This document shows, in pieces, positions 50,192-58,782 of a DNA stretch of 64,000 bases. The position numbers were made by a program, and so were the translations under genes. Every line of letters starts with the position of its first letter. Position 1 is the stretch's first letter. The notes beneath the pieces were generated by a model that was not told the origin of the DNA, made no database searches, and worked only from the letters and a program-made list of their open reading frames with translations. This DNA comes from Novosphingobium sp. PhB165 (lineage in GTDB: Bacteria > Pseudomonadota > Alphaproteobacteria > Sphingomonadales > Sphingomonadaceae): assembly GCF_004341845.1 (NCBI RefSeq), contig NZ_SLVB01000004.1, positions 124,001-188,000 of the forward strand. The letters are read 5' to 3'.

Positions 50192-51180
50192 TCCCACTTT
50201 CGGTCCTCGATCTCGTAACCGTCCGCGAAGGCGGCACCGTTGCCGAAGCGCTGGCGATTTCCGCCCGGACTGCGCAAGTCGCTGAAAAGGCGGGTTACAA
50301 GCGCTTTTGGGTGGCCGAGCATCACGGCATGGACGGCATTGCCGGTGGGGCCACCTCGGTCGTGCTCGCGCATGTCGGCGCGGCCACCTCGACCATCCGC
50401 ATCGGCGCGGGCGGCATCATGCTGCCCAACCACACGCCCTATGTGATCGCCGAGCAGTTCGGCACGCTTGCGGCGCTGTTCCCGGGCCGAGTGGACCTTG
50501 GCCTCGGGCGCGCGGCGGGGGCGGATGGGCGATTGGCCAATGCCTTGCGCAAGGACATCGTCGGCGCCTCGGAACGCTTCCCGCAGGACGTGGTCGAATT
50601 GCAGGCGCGCTTTGCCGGGCAGGCGGTGGGCGGCGTTTCCGCACCGCAGGCCGACGGCGCAGAGGTCGAGATGTGGATTCTCGGCTCCAGCCTGTTCGGC
50701 GCGCAACTGGCCGCCATGCTGGGCCTGCCCTACGCCTTTGCCTCGCACTTCGCGCCTGCCATGCTGGACGAGGCGGGACGGATCTATCGCGAGCGGTTCC
50801 AGCCCGGAAAAGGGCTCGACAAGCCGCATTTCATGGCCGCGATCAACGTCTTCGCGGCGGATACCGACGAGGAGGCGCATTACCTCGCCTCGTCCACCGA
50901 CCAGAGCTTCGTGGCGCTGCGCACCGGCACGCCCGGCCGCCTGCCGCCGCCGATCCGCGACTATCGCGCCGGTCTGCCGGGATCGGCGCGGGCGATGCTG
51001 GAACAGGTCCGCTCGGTCAGCGCCGTCGGCACTCCGGCGCGGGTGCGGGATGAGATTCTTGCCTTCCGTGATCGGACGCAGGCGGACGAACTGATCGTTT
51101 CGGGCGCGATGTTCGATCCGGATGCGCAGATGCGCTCGCTGGAGCTGGCGATGGGGGCTTTGGAGGCGGCGAAGGTTTAA
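50188..51180 (+). CDS. LLM class flavin-dependent oxidoreductase (MsnO8 type)
   Basis: 330 residues of the bacterial luciferase-like monooxygenase family. Characteristic blocks: PLSVLDLVTVREGGTVAEAL, KRFWVAEHHGMDGIAGGATSV (AEHH motif of the family), VGAATSTIRIGAGGIMLPNH, VDLGLGRAAGAD, and SSLFGAQLAAMLGLPYAFAS. It uses reduced flavin; the organic substrate is unknown. It is translated with the TPR gene. A long palindromic element follows the stop by a few bases. Confidence 0.92.
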   Translation: MIPLSVLDLVTVREGGTVAEALAISARTAQVAEKAGYKRFWVAEHHGMDGIAGGATSVVLAHVGAATSTIRIGAGGIMLPNHTPYVIAEQFGTLAALFPGRVDLGLGRAAGADGRLANALRKDIVGASERFPQDVVELQARFAGQAVGGVSAPQADGAEVEMWILGSSLFGAQLAAMLGLPYAFASHFAPAMLDEAGRIYRERFQPGKGLDKPHFMAAINVFAADTDEEAHYLASSTDQSFVALRTGTPGRLPPPIRDYRAGLPGSARAMLEQVRSVSAVGTPARVRDEILAFRDRTQADELIVSGAMFDPDAQMRSLELAMGALEAAKV

Positions 51181-51185
51181 GGTTT

Positions 51186-51418
51186 TTTCACGCGGAGGCG
51201 CGGAGACGCGGAGAAGGAAAAGGGGAGGCACGCAGAGACGCAGAGACGCAGAGATGTATTGTTTGCGGCGAAGCCGCTTTCTCTCGCTCGGGCAGGCTTG
51301 CCGTCAGGTTCGTGAGAGAAAAGCTGCCTGCGGCGCGGTGCAACATCTCTGCGCCTCTGCGTCTCTGCGTGCCCCTCGCTAACTTTTCTTCTCCGCGTCT
51401 CCGCGCCTCCGCGTGAAA
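51186..51418. repeat. About 230-bp self-complementary repeat element, type D
   Basis: Left arm 51186-51255 (CACGCGGAGGCGCGGAGACG, then CACGCAGAGACGCAGAGACG) and right arm about 51343-51418 (CTCTGCGTCTCTGCGTGCCC, then CGTCTCCGCGCCTCCGCGTG) are inverted. The middle (about 51260-51335) has its own inverted repeat (GCTTTCTCTCGCTC with GTGAGAGAAAAGC). Short internal direct repeats of ACGCAGAG and ACGCGGAG are visible. It fills the convergent gap between the LLM gene and queG and may serve as their terminator. Not coding. Confidence 0.85.
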
Positions 51419-51429
51419 CTTCCAGAAGT

Positions 51430-52524
51430 CTATAAAGCCCCGGTCTGCAATCGCTCCAGAGCCCAAACGGCGGCATCGGCAACTGCCTCGTCGGCATCGC
51501 CCAGCAACGCCTCCACCACCGGCAATAGCGCCGGCCGCCCGCTGTTACCCGCCGCATAGAGGCAATTGCGCACAAAGCGATTGCGGCCGATTCGCTTGAT
51601 CGGCGAGCCGGAAAACAGCTTCCGAAACCCCGCATCGTCCAGCACCAGCAAGTCCGCGAGTTCCGGCGCGGTGAGTTCGGCGCGCGGCAGGAATGCCTTC
51701 ATGGTGTGCGCGGTCTCCGCGAACTTGTTCCATGGGCAGACCGCCAGACAATCGTCGCAGCCGTAAATGCGATTGCCCAGCGCGGCGCGGAATTCCTCCG
51801 GGATCGGCCCCTTGTGCTCGATCGTCAGATAGCTGACGCAGCGCCGCGCATCGAGGCGGTAGGGGGCCGGAAAAGCGCCGGTCGGGCAGGCATCCTGACA
51901 GGCACGGCACGATCCGCAGCGGTCGCGGCCGGGGGCGGAGAGTGGCAGGTCCAGCGTCGTGTAGATCTCGCCCAGAAACAGCCATGAGCCGTGCTCGCGG
52001 CTGACCACATTGGTGTGCTTGCCCTGCCAGCCCAGCCCGGCCTCGGCCGCCAGCGGCTTTTCCATGACCGGAGCGGTATCGGTGAAGACTTTGACCCCGG
52101 CCTCTCCGAAACCGCGCTTGCGGGCCTCTTCGACCAGCCAGCGGGCGAGGTGCTTGAGCGCTTTCTTGACCACGTCGTGATAGTCCGCGCCTTGCGAATA
52201 GACCGAGATTCGGCCCACTTCGGGCGTCTCGGCCAGAGCGAGGGGATCGGCGGCGGGCGCATAGCTCATGCCCAGCGCGATCACTCGCCGCGATTCGGGC
52301 CAGAGTCCTTGCGGCGAGCGGCGATGATGCGCGCGGTCGGCCATCCACTCCATGGAGCCGTGCATGCCCTCTGCCAGCCACGAATCGAGCCGGGCCGCAC
52401 GGGCAGGATCCTCCTCGGCCCCGGCAATGCCGAAGGCGCAGAAACCCAGCGCGCGGGCTTGCGCTTCCAGGTCCCCCGCCAATAGGCTCAGGGGGGGCAC
52501 TTCACTTATCGGGTTGTTAACCAA
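51430..52524 (-). CDS. queG: Epoxyqueuosine reductase
   Basis: 364 residues; a cobalamin- and Fe-S-dependent enzyme that reduces epoxyqueuosine to queuosine in tRNA. The N-terminal cobalamin-binding fold has the catalytic Asp in [14 protein letters not shown]. Two ferredoxin-type 4Fe-4S clusters are visible: [16 protein letters not shown] and [10 protein letters not shown], plus the isolated Cys of [13 protein letters not shown]. The C-terminus has a HEAT-like helical part ([20 protein letters not shown]). Length is normal. The start ATG 52524 is 35 bp from the divergent ABC transporter gene. Confidence 0.95.
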   Translation of the reverse strand: MVNNPISEVPPLSLLAGDLEAQARALGFCAFGIAGAEEDPARAARLDSWLAEGMHGSMEWMADRAHHRRSPQGLWPESRRVIALGMSYAPAADPLALAETPEVGRISVYSQGADYHDVVKKALKHLARWLVEEARKRGFGEAGVKVFTDTAPVMEKPLAAEAGLGWQGKHTNVVSREHGSWLFLGEIYTTLDLPLSAPGRDRCGSCRACQDACPTGAFPAPYRLDARRCVSYLTIEHKGPIPEEFRAALGNRIYGCDDCLAVCPWNKFAETAHTMKAFLPRAELTAPELADLLVLDDAGFRKLFSGSPIKRIGRNRFVRNCLYAAGNSGRPALLPVVEALLGDADEAVADAAVWALERLQTGAL

Positions 52525-52559
52525 GCTTGCGGATGCTCCGGTTCACGGCATGAGGATAA

Positions 52560-53567
52560 ATGGCCTCCATGAACATCGCACTAGGAGATTGGCCCTTGGC
52601 CAGCAATGAGGGAGGTCAGGCCGACGGGCGGCCTCTCGCGATCGACGCGCACGGCCTCGTCAAGCGCTTCGACGGGTTCACCGCGGTCGACGGGGTGGAC
52701 CTTCAGGTGCCGGTGGGCGCGGTCTACGGCATCCTTGGCCCGAACGGCGCGGGCAAGACGACGACCTTGCGCATGCTGCTCGGCATTATCGATCCGGACG
52801 AGGGAACCCGCCGGATTCTGGGCGCGGAGCGGCCGCACGACGTGGCCCATGCCATCGGCTACCTGCCCGAGGAGCGCGGTCTCTATCCGGCGATGAAGGC
52901 GACCGAGGCCATCGCATTCCTGGGCTCGCTGCGGGGCCTGCCGCTGAAGGAAGGGCGCAAGCGGGCGCACGAACTGCTCGAACGGCACGGCCTCGGCTAT
53001 GCGGCGGACCGGCAGATTCGCCAGCTTTCCAAGGGCATGGCGCAGCAGGTGCAGATTCTGGGCACGCTGGTCCACCGCCCGCGACTCGTGATTTTCGATG
53101 AGCCTTTCTCGGGCCTCGACGCGCTGAATCAGGGCAAGCTCGAAAAGATGATGCGCGGGCTGGCGGAGGAGGGGACGACGGTGATCTTTTCCACCCACGT
53201 CATCGCCCATGCCGAGCGCCTGTGTGACGATGTGGCGATCATCGCCGGAGGCAAAGTGCCGTTCGCGGGCCCGGTCGACGTCGCGCGCGATCGCATTCGC
53301 CCGCAAGTCCGGCTGGAAACCCGCGCCGAGGACGGCCCATGGCGGGCTGCGCTTCCCGCCGACCTGCGGCGCGAGGGCGCGTTCTGGAACTTCTCGCTGC
53401 CCGAAGCCGGTGTCGAGCCGCTGCTGCGCGCGCTGATCGAGGGCGATGCGGGCATCCTCTCGCTCTCCATCGAGCGCGCGGGGCTGCACGATGCCTTCGT
53501 GGCCATCGCCGGTGAGGCGGCGGCCAGAGCGCTGGAAGAAAGCCCCGAACAGGAGCAGGCCCGATGA
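52560..53567 (+). CDS. ABC transporter ATP-binding protein (NatA-like)
   Basis: 335 residues. Walker A GPNGAGKTTTLR (about 58-69), Q-loop region GYLPEERGLYP, signature LSKGMAQQVQIL, Walker B LVIFDEPFSGLDALNQGK and the H-loop VIFSTHVIAHAE. The C-terminal about 90 residues form the extra domain typical of NatA/CcmA-type ATPases. ATG 52560 may be preceded or replaced by ATG 52569. It overlaps the permease gene by 4 bp. With the permease it should be an exporter; substrate unknown (NatAB exports Na). Confidence 0.92.
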   Translation: MASMNIALGDWPLASNEGGQADGRPLAIDAHGLVKRFDGFTAVDGVDLQVPVGAVYGILGPNGAGKTTTLRMLLGIIDPDEGTRRILGAERPHDVAHAIGYLPEERGLYPAMKATEAIAFLGSLRGLPLKEGRKRAHELLERHGLGYAADRQIRQLSKGMAQQVQILGTLVHRPRLVIFDEPFSGLDALNQGKLEKMMRGLAEEGTTVIFSTHVIAHAERLCDDVAIIAGGKVPFAGPVDVARDRIRPQVRLETRAEDGPWRAALPADLRREGAFWNFSLPEAGVEPLLRALIEGDAGILSLSIERAGLHDAFVAIAGEAAARALEESPEQEQAR

Positions 53568-54811
53568 GCGACAAGACCCGCACTGGCACTCGTACGGGCC
53601 GCTTGTCGGTCCTTGCCGCCGCCTGGGTGGTTGCCCGCCGCGATTTCACGGCGATCCTGTTCAGCCGCAGCTTCTTCTTCTTCCTGCTGGGGCCGTTGTT
53701 CCCGGTGATCGTCGGCGCTTTGGCCGGCAGCGTCGGCGCCCGGGTGCAGGCGAGCGCGGAGCAGCCGGGCCTTGGCGTGGCGATGAGCGCTGCCGATGTC
53801 GATGCTCTCAGTGCCGCAAGGGCGCGGCTCGTCCCGGCGCTGGGCGATGCGATACCCAATCTGATCGTGCTGGAAAAGCTGGCGCCCGGCCAGACGTTCG
53901 ACGCCCGCGCGGCGCTGGCGGGGAAAAAGGGCATCGCTGCCGTCCTTACGGGCACGCTGGCCGAACCGGTGCTGACCGGCCCCGATGGGCTGATCGGCAA
54001 CTGGCGCGGTCCGGTCTCGATGCTGGCGGTGCAGGCCCGCTCGGGCCATGTGATCGCCTATCCGGAGATCGCGCTGCAACCCGTGGCGACGAGTTCGGCG
54101 GGCGAACGCCGGGGCCGCCTGACCACCGCGCAGAGCGCGCAGATGATGCTGTTCCTGCTGACGATGATGCTGGCGGGCATGGTCCTGTCCAACCTTGTGG
54201 AGGAAAAGGGCAACAAGATCATCGAAGTGCTGGCCGCTGCGATTCCGATGGATTCGGTGTTCTTCGGCAAGCTTTTCGCGATGCTGGGCGTCTCGCTGGT
54301 GGGCATTGGCACCTGGGCGGCGGCCGGATCGCTGGTGTTCCTGCTGGGCGGATCGCACTTGCCGCATCTGGCCGAACCGGCGGTGGGCTGGCCTATGTTG
54401 ATCGGGCTGGGCGTGGTCTACTTCGCCATGGCCTATCTGCTGCTCGGCTCGGTGTTCCTGTCGATCGGTTCGATGGCGACCACCGTGCGCGAGGTGCAGA
54501 CCCTGTCGATGCCGGTGACGATGCTGCAATTGATGGTGTTCTTCTTCGCCAGCTTCGCAATGACCCAGCCCGGCAGTATGGTCGAGACCGCTGCCCTGAT
54601 CTTCCCGTTCAGCTCGCCCTTCGCGATGCTGGCGCGGGGGGCGCAGGATCCGGCGATCCTGCCGCATGTGCTGGCCATCGGCTGGCAGGCGCTGTGGGTC
54701 GTCGTGTTGGTGCGGATCGGCGCGCGGCTATTCCGCTCGCGGGTGATGAAATCGGGACCGGCGCGCGCGGGCAAGCGCACAAAGGCCCGCCGCGCCGCGG
54801 AAGCCGTGTAA
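53564..54811 (+). CDS. ABC transporter permease (NatB/ABC-2 type)
   Basis: 415 residues. One transmembrane helix near the N-terminus (about 42-62, FFFFLLGPLFPVIVGALAG) is followed by an extracytoplasmic domain (about 65-190), then five helices at the C-terminus (about 208-390). This is the topology of ABC2_membrane_3/NatB proteins. LVEEKGNKIIEVLAAAIPMD after the first C-terminal helix is the conserved cytoplasmic coupling loop. The C-terminal tail is basic (GKRTKARRAAEAV). Partner of the ATPase gene. Substrate unknown. Confidence 0.9.
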   Translation: MSDKTRTGTRTGRLSVLAAAWVVARRDFTAILFSRSFFFFLLGPLFPVIVGALAGSVGARVQASAEQPGLGVAMSAADVDALSAARARLVPALGDAIPNLIVLEKLAPGQTFDARAALAGKKGIAAVLTGTLAEPVLTGPDGLIGNWRGPVSMLAVQARSGHVIAYPEIALQPVATSSAGERRGRLTTAQSAQMMLFLLTMMLAGMVLSNLVEEKGNKIIEVLAAAIPMDSVFFGKLFAMLGVSLVGIGTWAAAGSLVFLLGGSHLPHLAEPAVGWPMLIGLGVVYFAMAYLLLGSVFLSIGSMATTVREVQTLSMPVTMLQLMVFFFASFAMTQPGSMVETAALIFPFSSPFAMLARGAQDPAILPHVLAIGWQALWVVVLVRIGARLFRSRVMKSGPARAGKRTKARRAAEAV

Positions 54812-54868
54812 CCGGACGGGAGCGCACGGCGAACTGGGAGTAGAGGACTGGTTGCCGGGAGAGCTTCG

Positions 54869-55360
54869 ATGCCGATTCGATCGACGCGCCGCGAGTTTCT
54901 GGGCTGGCTGGGCGTGGGCGCCGCGATGCCGGTGCTTGCCGCCTGCGGCATCGACCCGGCCGAGGCGAAGAACTATCCGGTCAGCTACAGCACGGCGGAT
55001 TGGCGGCGGCGGCTGACGCCCGCGCAGTTCCACGTGCTGCGCGAGGCGGGGACCGAAGCGTCGTTCTCCTCGCCGCTCGATAGCGAGCACCGCAAAGGCA
55101 CGTTCCTTTGTGCCGCCGATGGCAACCCGCTGTTCTCCTCGGCCACCAAGTTCGACAGCCACACCGGCTGGCCCAGCTTCTGGAAGCCGCTGCCCGGCGC
55201 GGTGGAGATGTCGACCGACTATATGATCGGCGTCCCCCGAACCGAGGTACACTGCGCGCGTTGCGGCGGGCACCTCGGCCATGTCTTCGACGATGGCCCG
55301 CCGCCGACCGGCAAGCGCTATTGCATGAACGGCGTGGCCATGACGTTCCGCCCCGGCTGA
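54869..55360 (+). CDS. msrB: Methionine sulfoxide reductase B, Tat-exported
   Basis: 163 residues reducing Met-R-sulfoxide. The N-terminus STRREFLGWLGVGAAM is a twin-arginine signal, and AAC after it could be a lipobox, so it acts in the periplasm. MsrB core: KFDSHTGWPSFW, VEMSTDY, VHCARCGGHLGHVF, and the catalytic Cys in GKRYCMNGVAM. The second zinc pair is intact (CARC), but the first, normally CxxC, reads CAAD (LCAADGNPLF): the second Cys is Asp. Zinc binding may be altered or absent. Single gene after the ABC exporter (57-bp gap). Confidence 0.93.
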   Translation: MPIRSTRREFLGWLGVGAAMPVLAACGIDPAEAKNYPVSYSTADWRRRLTPAQFHVLREAGTEASFSSPLDSEHRKGTFLCAADGNPLFSSATKFDSHTGWPSFWKPLPGAVEMSTDYMIGVPRTEVHCARCGGHLGHVFDDGPPPTGKRYCMNGVAMTFRPG

Positions 55361-55367
55361 GCGCGGC

Positions 55368-56015
55368 TCAATCCTCCGGGGCTGCCGCCTGCATGCGCGA
55401 GGTGCGCAGTGCCAGCTGCTCCAGACTCATGAGCTGGGTGAAGACAAGGCCATAGTCCGGATGCCGACGCCAGCAGACGGTGGCGTCGAAGCCGGGTAGC
55501 TCGCTGGCAGAAAGCCGCAGCTTCTGCCCTATCGCGAGCATCTGGTCGGTTTCGATTCCGGCACCCTGCCGCGAAAGATCGCGGATCGTGGCGGGATAGT
55601 CCTGTCCGGCAAAGGCGATCACGGCGGGGTGATCGACCCGCAGGCGCACCGGGCGCTTGGGGAAGGGGCCGGCCTCTGCAATGAAGCGGATGAGATCGAC
55701 CGGGCCGACGAAGCGGAAACCGGCCTCACCGCCTTCTTCCCACACCTGTTCCATCGGAAAGCGCTCTCCGGTGGTGATTTCAAGCGCGTAATCGTCGGCG
55801 ACGGGAAGGTCATGGAACAGCTTGAGCTTGACCCCGCTCTCGGAAACGTCGCGCACGATGCACAGGTATTCGCGGCCGTTCCCCACCAGCTTGGCCTGAC
55901 GCAGCAGCAGCGCGAATCGCGGCTGGTCGCGTTGGTCCGGGCTCCGGCCGGTGGGCGCGGGTGATGGTTCGATGGCGGCCTCTGCGCCCGGCGGCACGCG
56001 GTCGGGATAGGTCAT
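55368..56015 (-). CDS. Tandem PilZ-domain protein
   Basis: 215 residues with two PilZ domains, likely c-di-GMP receptors. Domain 1 (about 30-115) has QPRFALLLRQAKLV (Arg motif) and RDVSESGVKLKLF (DxSxxG). Domain 2 (about 118-200) has RPVRLRVDHPAVIAFAG and RDLSRQGAGIET (DxSxxG). Both ligand motifs are therefore present. No signal or output domain. ATG 56015 is used; a GTG further upstream is possible. Regulation unknown; it may control motility or exopolysaccharide. Confidence 0.85.
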   Translation of the reverse strand: MTYPDRVPPGAEAAIEPSPAPTGRSPDQRDQPRFALLLRQAKLVGNGREYLCIVRDVSESGVKLKLFHDLPVADDYALEITTGERFPMEQVWEEGGEAGFRFVGPVDLIRFIAEAGPFPKRPVRLRVDHPAVIAFAGQDYPATIRDLSRQGAGIETDQMLAIGQKLRLSASELPGFDATVCWRRHPDYGLVFTQLMSLEQLALRTSRMQAAAPED

Positions 56016-56229
56016 GTCGTGGTGCACCCCTGTCGATCGTTCTGCCCGAATTCCGGCGAATCGCCATCCGTCCGCCATGCCGGCGCGAAGGTGAGCGACC
56101 GCGATCGGTCCTGAGACCGGTCGGATTCGATATCTGTTGCGAGCCAAGCGGGTACGTCGCCGAGAATACCGATTCGCGGGTTACCGAAGTGTGAAGACTA
56201 TTCCGGGGGAGGTTGTCCCGTTCAGGGGC

Positions 56230-56314
56230 TGGTGCGGGCGGCGGGACTCGAACCCGCACTGGGATACCCAAGGGGATTTTAAGTCCCCGGCGTCTACCAT
56301 TCCGCCACGCCCGC
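56230..56314 (-). tRNA. tRNA-Leu (UAA anticodon)
   Basis: Full cloverleaf on the minus strand, 85 nt including an encoded CCA (56230-56232). Acceptor GCGGGCG/CGCCCGC, D arm with GGTAGACGC, anticodon stem GGGGA/TCCCC around CTTAAAA (anticodon TAA), long variable arm (class II tRNA), T loop GGGTTCGAGTCCC. Reads UUA (and UUG by wobble), rare codons in this GC-rich genome. Confidence 0.97.
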
Positions 56315-56527
56315 ACAGCGTGCCTGTGCACGCAGCCGCTGGCGATCTGGCAGATCGCGGCGCACCGGGCAACAGCGTAAAAGCAGGATCCGGGGACAAC
56401 GATTGTCTGAAAAAAGCGATTGGACGGGCCGTGACAGCGCAACAGCCTGCGCGCTGGTGGCGCCGGCTATCTCACCGAACGGCCGTGCAAATCGGGGCAA
56501 ATCCGGACGGGCCGGAGTTTGCGGACC

Positions 56528-56809
56528 TCAGTGCACGTTCAGGCGCGCGCGCATTTCCTTGCCCGGCTTGAAATAGGGCACGCGCTTCTCCGGCACTTCC
56601 ACGCTTTCGCCGGTTCGCGGATTGCGTCCCTTGCGGCTTTCGCGATGGCGCGTGGAGAAAGCACCGAATCCACGAAGCTCCACACGGCCACCATCGGCGA
56701 GTCGCTGGGCGATCTCGTCAAAAAAGGTGTCGACAGCGCGCTCCACGTCTTCAGAGCGCAGTTCGGGATTTTCCTTCGAAAGGGCTTGCAGCAGTTCAGA
56801 TCTGATCAT
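56528..56809 (-). CDS. ihfB: Integration host factor subunit beta
   Basis: 93 residues of the HU/IHF family. [61 protein letters not shown], and the DNA-intercalating Pro in GRNPRTGE with [22 protein letters not shown] end. ELRGFGAF and [19 protein letters not shown] favour IHF-beta over HU. With IHF-alpha (not here) it bends DNA by about 160 degrees. Upstream of it is a 277-bp gap to the divergent peptide transporter. Confidence 0.93.
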   Translation of the reverse strand: MIRSELLQALSKENPELRSEDVERAVDTFFDEIAQRLADGGRVELRGFGAFSTRHRESRKGRNPRTGESVEVPEKRVPYFKPGKEMRARLNVH

Positions 56810-57086
56810 CGCGCACCTTCCCTAGAGCCAGCCGAAAAAAATCCGCGGCCACGCCCGAATCACAATATTTCGCGTGACTTGGATCGCTCTGAACCAGAAA
56901 ATGCCACTGCCGGGGCTTTCGCGCAATGCTCCTACCGGATGAGTTCTTTTTGATGCTCCGGCCGGGCCTGCGCCGCGCAGCCGAGCCATTTCGCTCGACC
57001 GCAGCCCCATTTACAGCGCCGATTTGCCCGTTAACGTCCGCTTTTTTACCGCCACGGGTCGGCGTGAACAAAGCACAAGAGGGCGC

Positions 57087-58709
57087 ATGAAGGATATCGG
57101 AACCTGGAACGAGGGGGACTGGGTCGGCGCGATCGGCGCGATCCTGCTGTTCGCCATTTTGGCGATCGGCGGCGTCATCGCCTCGCGCAAGAGCCAGGAA
57201 GTGGTGGGCCACCCCCGCGGTCTGTTCGTGCTTTTCTACACGGAGATGTGGGAACGCTTCTCGTACTACGGGATGCGCGCCCTGCTCATCCTCTATCTCA
57301 CCAAACATTGGCTGTTTGATGACGGCAAGGCGAACCTGATCTACGGCGCCTACACCAGCCTCGTCTACATCACCCCCGTGCTGGGCGGCTATCTGGCCGA
57401 CCGCTACCTCGGCCAGCGCAAGGCCGTGCTGTTCGGCGGCGTGCTGCTGGCCTTCGGGCACGTACTGATGGCGTTCGAGGGTGTCGGCGGGCAGAGCGAT
57501 CCCACGATCAACGTGTTCTGGCTGGCTCTGGCCTTCATCATCGTCGGCTCGGGCTTCCTCAAGGCGAACATCTCGGTGATCGTCGGCCAGCTCTACAACC
57601 TCACCGACGAACGCCGCGACGGCGCCTATTCGCTGTTCTACATGGGCATCAACACCGGCGCCGCGCTGGGCACGATCCTGGTCGGCTACCTCGGCGAGAC
57701 GATCGGCTGGGGCTATGGCTTCGGTCTTGCCGGCATCGGCATGGTGCTGGGCCTGATCATCTTCATGGTCGGCAAGCCCGCGCTGCGCGGCCGGGGCGAG
57801 CCGCCCATGCCGCTCACCAAGAACCGCGAGTGGACCTTCTACGGCATCGGCACGGCTTCGGTCGCGGTGCTTTGGGCGCTGATCCAGTTCCAGGCGGTGG
57901 TCGGATCGCTGCTGCTGATCTCGGCCGTGGCGCTGCTCGGCTATATGCTGGTCGAAGCGTTCCGCATGCCCAAGGAACCGCGCGAGCGCATCTTCGCGAT
58001 CATCTTCCTGTTGGCGTTCCAGCCGATCTTCTGGGGGCTGTTCGAACAGGCGGGCGGTTCGCTCTCGCTGTTCACCGACCGCTTCGTGGAGCGCGGCGGC
58101 GTGCCGACTTCGCTGTTCCAGGCGGTCAACCCGATCTTCATCGTCACTTTCGCGCCGATCCTGGCGTGGCTGTGGCGTTCGCTGGGTCGCAAGCAGGTTG
58201 AGCCTTCGGCGCCGGCGAAGTTCGGCTACGGCCTCGTGCTCGTCGGCCTCGGCTTCGTGTCGCTGGTCTGGGGCGATGCGGTTGCAGGGCCGGGCGCCAA
58301 GGTCGGCGTGTTCTTCATCTTCCTGATCTACTGGTTCCACACGCTGGGTGAGCTTTGCCTCTCGCCGGTGGGTCTCAGCGCGATGAACCGCCTTGCCCCC
58401 CGCCACCTTGCCAGCTTCATCATGGGCGCGTGGTTCTTCGCCACCGCCGGCGGCAACTTCGTGGCCGGCATGATCGGCCAGGCGACCGGCGGCGAACACG
58501 GCGCGATGACCCGCGAGGGCACCGTGGCGATCTATGGCACGATCGGCTGGTGGGTCGTGGGTATCGGCGTTGCCGTCATCCTCGTCGCGCGGTTGGTGAA
58601 GCGCTGGATGCACGTGGACACGCTGCAGGATATCGAACTGGAGGGATCCTCCGAGTTCGGGCTGGAGGCACAGGAAGCCGGCATCCACCCAACGCTCAAG
58701 CCGAACTGA
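57087..58709 (+). CDS. POT family proton-dependent oligopeptide transporter
   Basis: A 540-residue, about 14-helix MFS transporter taking up di- and tripeptides with protons. PTR2 signatures: FYTEMWERFSYYGMRALL (ExxERFxYYG), GGYLADRYLGQRKAVLFGG, FLKANISVIVGQLYNLTDER, GAYSLFYMGINTGAALG (FYxxINxG) and GELCLSPVGLSAMNRLAP. The start ATG 57087 is preceded by AAGAGGG. The amidohydrolase pair lies downstream after a hairpin. Suggests peptide use as a nutrient. Confidence 0.95.
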   Translation: MKDIGTWNEGDWVGAIGAILLFAILAIGGVIASRKSQEVVGHPRGLFVLFYTEMWERFSYYGMRALLILYLTKHWLFDDGKANLIYGAYTSLVYITPVLGGYLADRYLGQRKAVLFGGVLLAFGHVLMAFEGVGGQSDPTINVFWLALAFIIVGSGFLKANISVIVGQLYNLTDERRDGAYSLFYMGINTGAALGTILVGYLGETIGWGYGFGLAGIGMVLGLIIFMVGKPALRGRGEPPMPLTKNREWTFYGIGTASVAVLWALIQFQAVVGSLLLISAVALLGYMLVEAFRMPKEPRERIFAIIFLLAFQPIFWGLFEQAGGSLSLFTDRFVERGGVPTSLFQAVNPIFIVTFAPILAWLWRSLGRKQVEPSAPAKFGYGLVLVGLGFVSLVWGDAVAGPGAKVGVFFIFLIYWFHTLGELCLSPVGLSAMNRLAPRHLASFIMGAWFFATAGGNFVAGMIGQATGGEHGAMTREGTVAIYGTIGWWVVGIGVAVILVARLVKRWMHVDTLQDIELEGSSEFGLEAQEAGIHPTLKPN

Positions 58710-58717
58710 CACTTACC

Positions 58718-58749
58718 ACCGGCCCGGAAACCACGGTTTCCGGGCCGGT
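58718..58749 (+). terminator. Hairpin after the peptide transporter
   Basis: ACCGGCCCGGAAACC (58718-58732) pairs with GGTTTCCGGGCCGGT (58735-58749). Only a short T-tract follows. It lies between the transporter and the amidohydrolases. Confidence 0.65.
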
Positions 58750-58782
58750 TTCGCGAATACGCTTCAAAACAGGGGAATCCAC

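Noticed and set aside
56796..58712. A 638-codon open frame antisense to the peptide transporter
   Set aside because: Composition is His/Arg/Asp-rich, mirroring hydrophobic codons of the POT gene; no known domain.
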